A stretch of DNA of 64,000 nucleotides from NCBI GenBank assembly GCA_045564455.1, contig JBJLHG010000001.1:62001-126000 (forward strand), written 5' to 3'. This document shows, one piece after another, positions 1-8,236 of the stretch. This stretch comes from CASICS01 sp045564455. Lineage in GTDB: Bacteria > Pseudomonadota > Gammaproteobacteria > Magnimaribacterales > AG-339-G14. How positions within the stretch are numbered: position 1 is the stretch's first letter; each line of letters starts with the position of its first letter. The notes under the pieces were generated by a model. It worked only from the letters and a program-made list of their open reading frames with translations. It searched no databases and was not told the origin of the DNA. The translations under genes were made by a program, and so were the position numbers.

Positions 1-357
1 ATAAGCTCTTGCTACTTTAAGTTCTTCTGTTCTCATTAGCGCAAGCTCTACTTGATCTTGAATCTCTTCTATATGGATTGTTCCGCCTGACGGCATTCTT
101 TTAAAAAAAGTTTCATAGACGCTTTCAGATAAGTTTTTTACTTTTTGCTGAACGCTAGAAGAGGCAGCAGCAGCGCTAGTATGAATAGCTAAAAATGCTT
201 TTGTTATCGCAACTTCTATTTTTGATGAGTCAAAATTAACTACAGAACCATTTCTTTTGATAACTCTTAATTTTCCAGGTTCTATAATTTCTCTAGTTGG
301 AGCCTCTGGGACAGTTTTTTCTGTTGTGCTCGGCTGACTTCTTTTTGTTGCATCCAT
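1..357 (-). CDS. nrdA: ribonucleoside-diphosphate reductase, class I alpha subunit (5' part only)
   Basis: The first 119 residues are visible; the gene runs off the left edge. NrdA makes deoxyribonucleotides from ribonucleoside diphosphates together with NrdB. After a Pro/Thr/Glu-rich leader of about 28 residues comes an ATP-cone domain starting RVIKRNG (residues 31-37), followed by the conserved stretches MPSGGTIHIEEIQDQVELAL and MRTEELKVARAY. These closely match what I recall of pseudomonad-type NrdA. The start was taken at the ATG whose complement ends at 357, because the leader reads straight into the ATP cone. Two NrdR-like boxes lie upstream. The reductase class is inferred from the N-terminus alone. 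Confidence 0.88.
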   Translation of the reverse strand, partial: MDATKRSQPSTTEKTVPEAPTREIIEPGKLRVIKRNGSVVNFDSSKIEVAITKAFLAIHTSAAAASSSVQQKVKNLSESVYETFFKRMPSGGTIHIEEIQDQVELALMRTEELKVARAY

Positions 358-394
358 TTTCTAATAATCTCTCTTGATAATATATTCTCTGAAG

Positions 395-441
395 ACCCTA
401 TATCTTGTGTCTTTATTCTTTTTCTATACAAGATAAAGGGT
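395..441. promoter_or_regulatory. tandem NrdR-like boxes upstream of nrdA
   Basis: Two 16-bp elements, at 395-410 and 426-441, share the core ACAAGATA-AGGG when the first is read on the minus strand. Both resemble the NrdR consensus acaCwAtATaTwGtgt. Their starts are 31 bp apart, which is the near three-turn phasing known for NrdR box pairs. They sit 38-84 bp upstream of the nrdA start, where a repressor would cover the promoter. That NrdR binds here is an inference from sequence and spacing. Confidence 0.7.
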
Positions 442-518
442 TTTTAAGTAAAAATCAATAGAATAATCTATGAAAATTCAGTGGATTAAGTGTGTATAAC
501 TAGATATAAAGACACAAT

Positions 519-1976
519 ATGAATAAATATTTTTTATCAATTGATCAGGGCACTACTAGTTCAAGAGCTATTCTTTATGATGAAAGAATAAACCAGATTG
601 ATTTTATTCAGAAAGAGCTTAGTCAATTTTTTCCTTCACCTGGATATGTAGAACATGATGCAAAAGAAATTTGGGATTCCGTCGTCTATTGCATTAAAGA
701 GTTACTATTAAAAAATAATTTATCTCATAAGGACATAATAAGCATAGGAATAACTAATCAAAGAGAAACCATTGTAGCTTGGGATAAAAAAACAGGTATC
801 CCAGTTCACAAAGCTCTAGTCTGGCAAGACAGAAGAACTTTTGAATATTGTGCGCGGTTGAAAGGAGATGGGTTAGAGCCAGAAATAAATAAAAAAACAG
901 GCTTGTTGTTGGATCCATATTTTTCAGCATCGAAGCTTAATTGGTTAATAAACAACTTAGATAAAACTAATTTTTCGAACATTTTGTTTGGAACTATTGA
1001 TTGTTATTTAATTTGGAAGTTAACCGAAGGAAGAAAATATTGTACTGATATAACAAATGCAAGTAGAACTTCATTATTTAATATTAATACTTTTGAATGG
1101 GATCAAGAATTATTAAAAATTTTTGATGTTGATAATATTGACCTTCCTGAAGTAAAAGAAAATGCTGATGATTACGGAGAAACGTTATTATTTGGAGGCT
1201 CTATAAAAATATCTGGAGTAGCAGGAGATCAACAATCAGCCCTGATAGGTCAAAATGGTTTTGAATCTGGAGCTATAAAGAGTACTTATGGGACTGGATG
1301 TTTCTTAATCTTAAATACAGCTGAGGAGTTAATTAGATCTAAAAATAAGTTGCTTACAACAATAGGCTTTAAACTAAACTCAAAAGTTTCATATGCGCTA
1401 GAAGGAAGCATATTTATGGCTGGATCAACCATTCAATGGCTAAGAGACCAGATGGGAATTTTAGATTCTTCAGAAGAATCGGAAAAAAAAGCTTTAAATG
1501 CTGATCTAAATTCTGAAGTCTGCCTGATTCCTGCTATGACTGGTTTAGGAGCTCCGCACTGGTCTCCTGAGGCTAAGGGAGCTATCTTTGGATTAACTAT
1601 GAACTCTACCTCCAATGAGATAAGTCTCGCAGCACTGGAGGCAGTTGCTTTTCAGACCAGAGAGTTAGTTAACGCAATGAAAGCTGATGGAGGTAAATTA
1701 AGCTCCTTAAAAATAGATGGCGGAATGTCAAAAAACAATTTTTTTAGTCAAATCTTAGCCAATACCTTAGATATCAAAATTTGCAGGCCGACAAATATAG
1801 AGACAACTGCCATAGGGGCTGCTTATTTAGCGGCATTAGGTTCAGGATATGCTACTCAAGAAGAAATAGTTAATTTTTGGAAGATGGACAGAGAGTTTGA
1901 GCCTCAAGAAAATTTAGATAAAAAATTTGGAATTTGGCAAAAATATTTGGAGAGTCTAATTGAGCAAAAAATCTAA
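519..1976 (+). CDS. glpK: glycerol kinase
   Basis: This FGGY-family kinase phosphorylates glycerol to sn-glycerol 3-phosphate with ATP in the cytoplasm. The N-terminal phosphate-binding motif DQGTTSSRAI lies at residues 9-18, and the catalytic Asp of GVAGDQQSALIGQ is D237. TDITNASRTSLFNI and GLGAPHWSPEAKGAIFGLT are also typical of GlpK. At 485 residues it is slightly shorter than the roughly 500-residue norm but appears intact. No glpF or glpD is adjacent. The product could feed PlsB, encoded at 18361-20733. Its 3' end overlaps the convergent argF by 21 bp. Confidence 0.95.
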   Translation: MNKYFLSIDQGTTSSRAILYDERINQIDFIQKELSQFFPSPGYVEHDAKEIWDSVVYCIKELLLKNNLSHKDIISIGITNQRETIVAWDKKTGIPVHKALVWQDRRTFEYCARLKGDGLEPEINKKTGLLLDPYFSASKLNWLINNLDKTNFSNILFGTIDCYLIWKLTEGRKYCTDITNASRTSLFNINTFEWDQELLKIFDVDNIDLPEVKENADDYGETLLFGGSIKISGVAGDQQSALIGQNGFESGAIKSTYGTGCFLILNTAEELIRSKNKLLTTIGFKLNSKVSYALEGSIFMAGSTIQWLRDQMGILDSSEESEKKALNADLNSEVCLIPAMTGLGAPHWSPEAKGAIFGLTMNSTSNEISLAALEAVAFQTRELVNAMKADGGKLSSLKIDGGMSKNNFFSQILANTLDIKICRPTNIETTAIGAAYLAALGSGYATQEEIVNFWKMDREFEPQENLDKKFGIWQKYLESLIEQKI

Positions 1977-2849
1977 AATAGCTTCTTGAATATGCATTCT
2001 ATTTTCTGCTTGTATCCAGACCTTACTAGAAGGATGATCAAGCATGTCATAAGAAATTTCTTCTCCTCTGTGCGCAGGAAGACAATGCAAGAATATAGAA
2101 TCCTTTTTCGAAATTTCCATAGATTTTGGATCTACAAAGCAGTCTTTAAAAAGAATTTCTTTGTCCTTTGATTGGCTGGAAGAATTCATGGATGTCCATA
2201 CATCTGTAGTAACAATATTTGCTCCGGCAAGAGCACTTTTTTTAGAGTTTGTAATGGTAACAAAGTCTTTTGTTAAATCCAGAATTTTTGAGTTTGGTTC
2301 ATATCCTTTAGGACAAAAAATTGATAACTCAAACCCTAGGATTTGTGCTGCTTCCATATAAGAATGACATACGTTATTTCCGTCACCTATCCAGCAAACT
2401 TTTTCTAAATTTAAATTTCCACTTACTTCTTTAAAAGTCATTAAATCAGCCATAATCTGACATGGATGGAAAAGATCGCTTAAACCATTGATGACAGGGA
2501 CAGAGGAATTATTTGCAAACATTTCCATATTTTCCTGACTATTCGATCTTAAGACTATTACATCCAACATTGAAGACATAACTCTTGCAGTATCGGAAAT
2601 AGGCTCGCCTCTGGATGTTTGAAGCTCGCTACCTGATAAAAAAAGTACGCTTCCTCCTAATTTTTGCATTCCTGCTTCAAAAGAAATTCTGGTTCTTGTG
2701 GAGGGTTTTTCAAAAAACATGCCAAGAGTTTTTCCCTTCATAACTTCTGGAAGTATTTGCAAGCTCTTAAGTTCTATCCCTCGATCAATAATAGACAATA
2801 GTTCTTCTTTCGAAATATCTTTAAAATTTAAAAAATGCTTTGGTGACAT
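1956..2849 (-). CDS. argF: ornithine carbamoyltransferase
   Basis: The enzyme joins carbamoyl phosphate and ornithine to give citrulline in arginine synthesis. The carbamoyl-phosphate loop STRTR is at residues 50-54, the motif HPCQ at 128-131, and the ornithine loop HCLPAHRGEE is near the C-terminus. At 297 residues it has the usual family length. It is transcribed away from the serA-like gene, with 55 bp between the two starts; I saw no clear ArgR box there. Its 3' end overlaps glpK. HCLP favours an ornithine over an aspartate carbamoyltransferase. Confidence 0.96.
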   Translation of the reverse strand: MSPKHFLNFKDISKEELLSIIDRGIELKSLQILPEVMKGKTLGMFFEKPSTRTRISFEAGMQKLGGSVLFLSGSELQTSRGEPISDTARVMSSMLDVIVLRSNSQENMEMFANNSSVPVINGLSDLFHPCQIMADLMTFKEVSGNLNLEKVCWIGDGNNVCHSYMEAAQILGFELSIFCPKGYEPNSKILDLTKDFVTITNSKKSALAGANIVTTDVWTSMNSSSQSKDKEILFKDCFVDPKSMEISKKDSIFLHCLPAHRGEEISYDMLDHPSSKVWIQAENRMHIQEAILDFLLN

Positions 2850-2904
2850 AAGAGTTAGGTTATAGAATTGCTGCTCGATAAAAAAATCTATTTAATAATT
2901 AAAC

Positions 2905-4089
2905 ATGAATTTTAAAGTAAAAACACATAATGCCATAGCTGATAGTGGAATTTCGGTTCTAAAAGGAGAAAATTTTTTAATATCTGAAGAAGAAAATGAT
3001 CCTGATGCAATCATCTTGAGAAGTTATAAATTGCCTGAAGATGAATTATCAATTTCCTTAAAAGCGGTAGCTAGAGCTGGAGCTGGTTATAACAATGTTC
3101 CAGTAAGCAAGTGTTCCGAATTAGGAATAGTTGTATTTAATACTCCCGGGGCTAATGCTAATGCAGTAAAAGAAATTGTTCTTGCTGGATTGTTAATGTC
3201 TTCGAGAGGAATTTTTGCAGGAGCAAACTTCATAAAAGGGATTGAAGGAATTTCAGCAGATGACTTAAAGTCTCATGTTGAAAGCGGTAAAAAAGAATTT
3301 AAAGGTAGAGAGTTAAAAGACGGTACTTTAGGGGTAGTCGGTATGGGAGCTATTGGCGCTCAAGTTGCAAATATGGGAGTTATGCTAGATATGAATGTTT
3401 TAGGCTATGATCCTGCCATAACTATAGAAGCCGCTTGGAAATTACCTAATAAAGTTTCTAAAAGCGATGATTTAAAGTCAGTTTTCATGAACTCTGATTA
3501 CGTTACACTGCATGTCCCTGCGATAGAATCCACGAAAAATTTAGTAGATAAAGATTTATTGAGTGCTTGTAAGCCAGGTCTAAAATTAATTAACTTTGCC
3601 AGGGACGAAATTGTAGATTCTATAGCAATCATTGAAGCTCTTGAATCTGGACAGCTAGGAAGCTACGTTACTGATTTTGCTGATCTAGAACTAATAGAAA
3701 GATCTAATTCTCACGGTGATGTGATTATTTTTCCTCATATAGGAGCTAGCACAAAGCAAGCTGAAGAAAACTGCTCAGTTATGGCAGCAAATCAACTCAA
3801 AGATTTTTTAGAAAACGGAAATATAAAAAATTCAGTTAATTTTCCTGAATTAGTTGAATCTAGAAAGTCCAAATACAGAATAACCGTGTCAAATAAGAAT
3901 GTTGCTGGAATGATTGGTCAGATAACAACTGTCTTAGCTGATAATAATTTAAATATCATAGAGATGATTAATAAAAGCAGAGATGATATTGCATATAATG
4001 TAATTGATTTAGATTCAAAAGCATCCGAAAAAGTTATATCCGATTTATCGGCTTTGAATGATGTAATATCGGTAAGAGGAATATCTTAA
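2905..4089 (+). CDS. serA: D-3-phosphoglycerate dehydrogenase with C-terminal ACT domain
   Basis: This is a D-isomer 2-hydroxyacid dehydrogenase, probably catalysing the first step of serine synthesis from 3-phosphoglycerate. It has an N-terminal substrate domain, a Rossmann segment with GVVGMGAIGAQVANMG, an Arg in NFARDEIVD, and the catalytic His in FPHIGAST. An ACT-like domain fills roughly the last 70 residues and may allow feedback by serine. At 394 residues it is a short SerA type. The next gene starts on the base after its stop codon, so the two are probably co-transcribed. Confidence 0.88.
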   Translation: MNFKVKTHNAIADSGISVLKGENFLISEEENDPDAIILRSYKLPEDELSISLKAVARAGAGYNNVPVSKCSELGIVVFNTPGANANAVKEIVLAGLLMSSRGIFAGANFIKGIEGISADDLKSHVESGKKEFKGRELKDGTLGVVGMGAIGAQVANMGVMLDMNVLGYDPAITIEAAWKLPNKVSKSDDLKSVFMNSDYVTLHVPAIESTKNLVDKDLLSACKPGLKLINFARDEIVDSIAIIEALESGQLGSYVTDFADLELIERSNSHGDVIIFPHIGASTKQAEENCSVMAANQLKDFLENGNIKNSVNFPELVESRKSKYRITVSNKNVAGMIGQITTVLADNNLNIIEMINKSRDDIAYNVIDLDSKASEKVISDLSALNDVISVRGIS

Positions 4090-4851
4090 ATGAACACTAG
4101 TAAACCTGTAGCAATAATAACTGGTTCAAGCAGAGGCGTTGGGGCTGAAGTCGCAAAAAAACTCTCTTCAAAAGGGTGGAATATAACAATCACATGTTCT
4201 AATTCAATAGATTCTGCCAACGAAGTTGCAAAAAGTTGTGAATTGTTAGGAGCTGAAGTATTGATAATTAAGTCAGATGTATCCAATGCAGCTGATTGTA
4301 TAAATGTAGTTAAAAAAACATCAGAAAAGTGGGGAAAAATAGATTCTTTAATTAATAATGCAGGCACTACTAAATTCAATGCTCATCATGAGTTAGATGG
4401 ACTTTCTGCAGATGATTTTTTAAAACTTTATAGCGTTAATACGGTTGGACCTTATTTGATGATAAAAGAAGCTCACTCACTATTGTTAAAAAGTCCAATT
4501 GCAAGTGTAGTTAATATTGCCTCCATAGCAGGAGTTACCGGTATAGGGAGTTCAGTAGCTTATGCAGCTTCTAAAGGAGCATTAATAACCATGACTAAAT
4601 CTCTAGCAAGAGCTTTAGGCCCCATTCGAGTAAACGCGATCTGTCCGGGATTCATTCAAGGAGACTGGTTAAAAAATGGTTTAGGAGAAGAAGTATATGA
4701 GATGGTAAAAAAAGCCACTGAAGATGCGACGCCTTTGAGTCTATGCGTAACTGCAGAGCAAGTAGCTGATTCAATATGTTATTTTGCTCAAGACGCTGTA
4801 ACAACAACAGGTGAAACTCTATTACTAGATGGCGGAGCTCACTTAAGTTAA
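4090..4851 (+). CDS. short-chain dehydrogenase/reductase, FabG-like
   Basis: This is a classical SDR oxidoreductase of 253 residues. The dinucleotide motif TGSSRGVG is at residues 11-18, NNAG follows, and the catalytic pair is Y158/K162 in YAASK. The C-terminal LLLDGGAHLS resembles 3-oxoacyl-ACP reductases, but the substrate cannot be read from sequence. It abuts the serA-like gene directly, suggesting one transcript. Downstream lies the 383-bp AT-rich gap. Alternative roles include another keto-reductase or a sugar dehydrogenase. Confidence 0.9.
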   Translation: MNTSKPVAIITGSSRGVGAEVAKKLSSKGWNITITCSNSIDSANEVAKSCELLGAEVLIIKSDVSNAADCINVVKKTSEKWGKIDSLINNAGTTKFNAHHELDGLSADDFLKLYSVNTVGPYLMIKEAHSLLLKSPIASVVNIASIAGVTGIGSSVAYAASKGALITMTKSLARALGPIRVNAICPGFIQGDWLKNGLGEEVYEMVKKATEDATPLSLCVTAEQVADSICYFAQDAVTTTGETLLLDGGAHLS

Positions 4852-5234
4852 TTAATATATAAAATTATTGCTCTTAAGTTATTGATTTTTAATTAATAAA
4901 AAAAATCAAGATTTTTATTCTTTTTATAAGATTATTTTTAACTAAAAAAATTTTTTTTTATTCTAATTCTTGAATTATTTTCTCAAGTTACACACAACAC
5001 TTACCTCATAAACAATTAACTGAATATCCATTGCATAAAAATTATGTATATCGATGCAGTTTTCTATATTTTTTTAAATTATTGATTTTATTGGCTTTTT
5101 TTAATTGATCAAAAATTGATCAATTTAAGTAAAGCCTTTTTGTTTAAAAGGGTTTCAGATTGTCAAAAATTTTTATCCAAAGACTTATCCACAGATTCTG
5201 TGGATAAAAAAAACTGCTTTGGTAGGATATAAAT
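4852..5234. other. AT-rich gene-free region with DnaA boxes; candidate replication origin
   Basis: This is the longest gene-free stretch in a very compact window. Its first 280 bases are almost entirely A and T. Two TTGATCAA palindromes at 5105-5112 and 5116-5123 are spaced 11 bp, one helical turn. They are followed by three DnaA-box-like sequences at 5173-5207. An AT-rich unwinding segment, GATC sites and a DnaA-box cluster in that order is the layout of a chromosomal origin. Against it, dnaA, dnaN, mnmG and rsmG are not in the window. The region may instead be a DnaA-responsive promoter for ung. Confidence 0.45.
5173..5207. promoter_or_regulatory. cluster of three DnaA boxes, two perfect and inverted
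   Basis: TTATCCAAA (5173-5181, one mismatch), TTATCCACA (5185-5193, perfect) and the same box inverted as TGTGGATAA (5199-5207, perfect). The two perfect boxes form a 10-bp inverted repeat with a 3-base centre. They end 27 bp before the ung start. The DnaA consensus TTATCCACA is established knowledge; use by DnaA at this site is inferred. Confidence 0.7.
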
Positions 5235-5906
5235 ATGGAGTTCAAATTGCCAGAAAATTGGAAAATTTTTTTAGAAAATGAAGACGAAAAAGAGTATATG
5301 TTATCGCTTAAAGGCAGTCTTTTTGAAGGATTTAAAAATCAAAGAAAAATCTACCCTGAAGCCAGAAATATTTTTAGAGCTTTTGAACTAACACCTTCTA
5401 ATAAAACTAAAGTAGTAATTTTAGGACAAGATCCCTATCATGGAATTAATCAAGCAAATGGTCTCAGCTTTTCTGTTGGTGAAAACATCAAAATCCCTCC
5501 TTCACTTAAAAATATTTTTAAAGAAATTTATACTGATCTGGGAATAGTTAATAAATCTAACGGAGAATTGTCTTCATGGGCTAATCAAGGCGTTCTTTTA
5601 CTTAACTCAGTTTTAACTGTTGAAGATAGCCAGCCTGGAATTCATTCAAATTTGGGATGGGAAACATTCACCGACAAAGTCATTCATAAATTAGGCGAAG
5701 AAGAAGATATTGTTTTTATGCTCTGGGGAAAATTTGCATCAAATAAAACTAAATTTATAAATCCGGATAAAAATTTAATCTTAAGTTCTTCTCATCCATC
5801 ACCATTATCTGCTTACAGAGGGTTTTTTGGCTCTAAACATTTTAGTAAATGCAATGAATACTTATCTTCTAAAAACAAAGAGAAAATAAATTGGAAAATT
5901 AAATGA
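5235..5906 (+). CDS. ung: uracil-DNA glycosylase, family 1
   Basis: The enzyme removes uracil from DNA as the first step of base excision repair. The water-activating motif GQDPYHG includes D66 and H69, and the second motif HPSPLSAYRGFFG is near the C-terminus. Both are diagnostic of family-1 UDG. At 223 residues it has the usual length. It begins just after the DnaA-box cluster, so its promoter probably overlaps those boxes. Its 3' end overlaps the convergent ygfZ-like gene by 8 bp. Confidence 0.96.
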   Translation: MEFKLPENWKIFLENEDEKEYMLSLKGSLFEGFKNQRKIYPEARNIFRAFELTPSNKTKVVILGQDPYHGINQANGLSFSVGENIKIPPSLKNIFKEIYTDLGIVNKSNGELSSWANQGVLLLNSVLTVEDSQPGIHSNLGWETFTDKVIHKLGEEEDIVFMLWGKFASNKTKFINPDKNLILSSSHPSPLSAYRGFFGSKHFSKCNEYLSSKNKEKINWKIK

Positions 5907-6597
5907 TATCTAAGCTTTTAAAGGCAAGTTCTCTCCCTTCTTCTAGAAAAAAAATATTTTTTAGATTTGACTTATTTTTTAAAGAAATTAGCCCCATTTT
6001 ATTTGAATAGATAATTATTTGACCTACTTTTCTACCTGAACTATCTTGAATAATTTGAGATGGCTTAAGCAATTCATTTGATTCAATCTCAAATCTAGCC
6101 AAAGCAAACTTCAACTTACCTCGATAATGCATTCTGGCTATTACTTCTTGACCGGTAAAACATCCTTTTTCAAAATTGACAATATTATTCTTATGATAAT
6201 TTAGCTCATGAGGAGTATATTTTTCTGACAAATCGACAGAAATCTCTGCCTTGCCATTTTCTATACAATATTCATTCCATGCCTCGAAATTCATAATTTT
6301 AATTCTTCTATCAACTGATTTTGAAAAAGACATTTTTACTTTAAAAAAAACAGAATATTTTTCTAAGTGACTCAAAAATTTATGCGATAACGAATCTAAA
6401 ATAGCAATTAAAAAGCCATCTTCAATTTTTTTTATCATAAAAAAAGCAATAACTCTCCCTTGGACATTGCAAACAGCGCTTTCTATGAAATTATTATCTG
6501 ATAATAAGGAGATATCGTTAGTTATTTGACCTTGAAGAAATTCATCAGAATCTTTACCTTTGATAAGTATAATGCTGTGATTAGAAGAAATATTCAT
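5899..6597 (-). CDS. ygfZ: YgfZ/GcvT-like folate-binding Fe-S maintenance protein
   Basis: YgfZ proteins help maintain Fe-S enzymes, including the tRNA methylthiotransferase MiaB, using folate. The signature KGCFTGQEVIARMHYRGK contains the conserved Cys and GQE. At 232 residues it is shorter than the enterobacterial protein of about 326, so part of the C-terminal barrel is reduced. It is divergent from sdhE with a 23-bp gap, mirroring the ygfY/ygfZ neighbourhood of gammaproteobacteria. That context supports the family call, which otherwise rests on one motif and the N-terminal DEFLQGQITNDI. Confidence 0.85.
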   Translation of the reverse strand: MNISSNHSIILIKGKDSDEFLQGQITNDISLLSDNNFIESAVCNVQGRVIAFFMIKKIEDGFLIAILDSLSHKFLSHLEKYSVFFKVKMSFSKSVDRRIKIMNFEAWNEYCIENGKAEISVDLSEKYTPHELNYHKNNIVNFEKGCFTGQEVIARMHYRGKLKFALARFEIESNELLKPSQIIQDSSGRKVGQIIIYSNKMGLISLKNKSNLKNIFFLEEGRELAFKSLDII

Positions 6598-6620
6598 TTA
6601 TCAATTATCTTAACAATTTT

Positions 6621-6884
6621 ATGACTGAAAAAGAGAATTTAGAAATCTTTAGTAAAGCTAAATTTAAAAGTAGAAGAGGTCTAAATGAATTAGACCAGAT
6701 ATTTGTTCCGTTTGTTTTAGAACAATTTAATAATCTCGATTTACACGAAAAAAAACTATTTATAAAGTTACTTGAATGGGAAGATATTGATTTAGCGGAC
6801 ATAATTCTTTATAAAAAAGAAATTAAAGATATGGCCTTTGAAGAAGTTTTTAAAAAAATAATTAAGTTTTCTAGTGAAATTTAG
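6621..6884 (+). CDS. sdhE: FAD assembly factor SdhE (YgfY/CptB family)
   Basis: This small cytoplasmic protein of 87 residues promotes covalent FAD attachment to succinate dehydrogenase. The RGxxE signature appears as RRGLNELD, and LLEWEDIDLADIIL matches the family's helical core. It is divergent from the ygfZ-like gene, as in other gammaproteobacteria, and lies 45 bp before rpoE. The length fits the family. Confidence 0.9.
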   Translation: MTEKENLEIFSKAKFKSRRGLNELDQIFVPFVLEQFNNLDLHEKKLFIKLLEWEDIDLADIILYKKEIKDMAFEEVFKKIIKFSSEI

Positions 6885-6929
6885 CTGAACTTATGCACAA
6901 TGCAGCTGTCAAAAGATAAAAAGACATAA

Positions 6930-7511
6930 ATGAAAGATGATATAGCTCTTGTAAATTTGGTCAAAAAGGGTGACAAAAAGGCCTACAACGTACTTGTTTT
7001 GAAGTATCAAGACAGGCTAGTTTTTTCTGTCTATAAGTTTTTGAAAGATTATGAATTGGCCCAAGATATAGCTCAAGAGGCTTTCATTAAAGCTTATAAA
7101 AGCATAGATAAATTTCGCGGAGATAGTCAGTTCTACACATGGATTTACAGAATAGCAATTAACACTGCAAAAAATGTTCTTTCAACCAAAGCTAGAGCTT
7201 CTGAAGTTTATGATAATGATACAACAGATCAGTTGTTGTCAGAATCAGCTACAACATCAGAAAATCCAGAAAACATTCTTCAAGCAGATCAGTTACGATC
7301 AACTATAAACAACGCATTACAAAGTTTGCCAGAAGATATAAGAGTTACATTGAGTTTAAGAGAATACGATGGACTTAGTTATGAAGAAATTGCTGGTGTT
7401 TTGAAATGTCCTATTGGAACTGTTCGTTCAAGAATACACAAAGGTCGAGAAATGTTAGATAAAACTTTTTTACGATACAACCAGTCTAATGTTGAGGTAA
7501 GTAAATTATGA
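6930..7511 (+). CDS. rpoE: RNA polymerase sigma factor RpoE (ECF, AlgU-type)
   Basis: This extracytoplasmic-function sigma factor of 193 residues directs the envelope-stress response. Region 2 contains AQDIAQEAFIKAYKSIDKF and YTWIYRIAINTAKN, and region 4 contains the helix-turn-helix LSYEEIAGVLKCPIGTVRSR. Its 3' end overlaps the anti-sigma gene by 4 bp (ATGA), so the two are probably translationally coupled. The order rpoE-rseA-mucD is that of the algU-muc cluster. Autoregulation is expected for the family; I did not confirm a SigE promoter here. Confidence 0.95.
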   Translation: MKDDIALVNLVKKGDKKAYNVLVLKYQDRLVFSVYKFLKDYELAQDIAQEAFIKAYKSIDKFRGDSQFYTWIYRIAINTAKNVLSTKARASEVYDNDTTDQLLSESATTSENPENILQADQLRSTINNALQSLPEDIRVTLSLREYDGLSYEEIAGVLKCPIGTVRSRIHKGREMLDKTFLRYNQSNVEVSKL

Positions 7512-8230
7512 ATGAAACTTTAGAGCAAAAACTTTCTCTATTATTAGACGGGGAAGTAACACCTTTTGAAACAAAAAGGCTAGTTGATGAAATTAACTGC
7601 AATCCTCGCATCAAAGCTCTTTGGCTAAGGATGAATAAACAAAGAGCCGCTCTTAGAGGGGAGCTTATAGATCCATCAATGGATCTTTCTCAATACGTAA
7701 TGTCTAGTATATCTTCTAATCAAACTTCTTATTTCTCACAAAAAACTCTTTCTTGGCGACATTTAGATGTGTTTTCGAAGCATTATTTAAAGGCATGCTG
7801 TTATTTATTAGGTTTTTTTACAGTTCTTTCAATGCCTCTAATAAATTTAAATAACTTTCAACTTTCTTCCTCATCTTCCTCTTCTCTTTCAAAAAACTCC
7901 GCTCCAATCAATACAACATTAATGCCAAATTTAAGCAATGAATCACTGCTAGTTGATTTAGGCTCAAGTTTTAACGGTAGCCTAAAAAACTTCAAAAGAA
8001 TTTCAAGCAATGCTATTGAAGCAAATTATCAATTACTCAATACTAGTGAAGACATAAGAATTAAAGTTTTTTTTAAAGGAGTTTCAGAGCAAGAAAGGTT
8101 TAACTTAATGGATAGGGGAATAACTTTTCATGCTAGAGCTGGAAATGCTCCTGTAGTTCTTAATGTTTCTAGCGACCAAGTTTCAAACAAAAAACTAATT
8201 AAAATATCAAACTCTTTTCTAAAGGATTAA
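7508..8230 (+). CDS. rseA: anti-sigma-E factor RseA/MucA with an RseB-C-like periplasmic domain
   Basis: The N-terminal 70 or so residues (LSLLLDGEVTPFE, DEINCNPRIKALWLRM) are a typical cytoplasmic anti-sigma domain that would hold RpoE. A single membrane segment spans about 94-114 and is followed by a Ser-rich linker at 120-126. The periplasmic part, about 160-240, does not look like RseA. Its pattern (NFKRISSNAIEANYQLL, IRIKVFFKG, MDRGITFHARAG, LIKISNSF) resembles the C-terminal domain of RseB/MucB, the partner that shields RseA. No separate rseB follows. The fusion is my inference; the anti-sigma call is firmer. Confidence 0.82.
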   Translation: MNETLEQKLSLLLDGEVTPFETKRLVDEINCNPRIKALWLRMNKQRAALRGELIDPSMDLSQYVMSSISSNQTSYFSQKTLSWRHLDVFSKHYLKACCYLLGFFTVLSMPLINLNNFQLSSSSSSSLSKNSAPINTTLMPNLSNESLLVDLGSSFNGSLKNFKRISSNAIEANYQLLNTSEDIRIKVFFKGVSEQERFNLMDRGITFHARAGNAPVVLNVSSDQVSNKKLIKISNSFLKD

Positions 8231-8236
8231 AGGATT

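Noticed and set aside
499..514. A third NrdR-like box just before glpK
   Set aside because: Only the central ATAT core matches; flanks and spacing do not fit.
5031..5051. A dif-like sequence (GCATAA and TTATGT arms) in the AT-rich gap
   Set aside because: The arms are separated by only 3 bases; XerCD sites need about 6, and the outer bases do not fit.
5185..5207. Reading the DnaA-box palindrome as a transcription terminator
   Set aside because: The stem is AT-rich, and in the plus direction it is followed by A rather than T; no minus-strand gene enters from the right.
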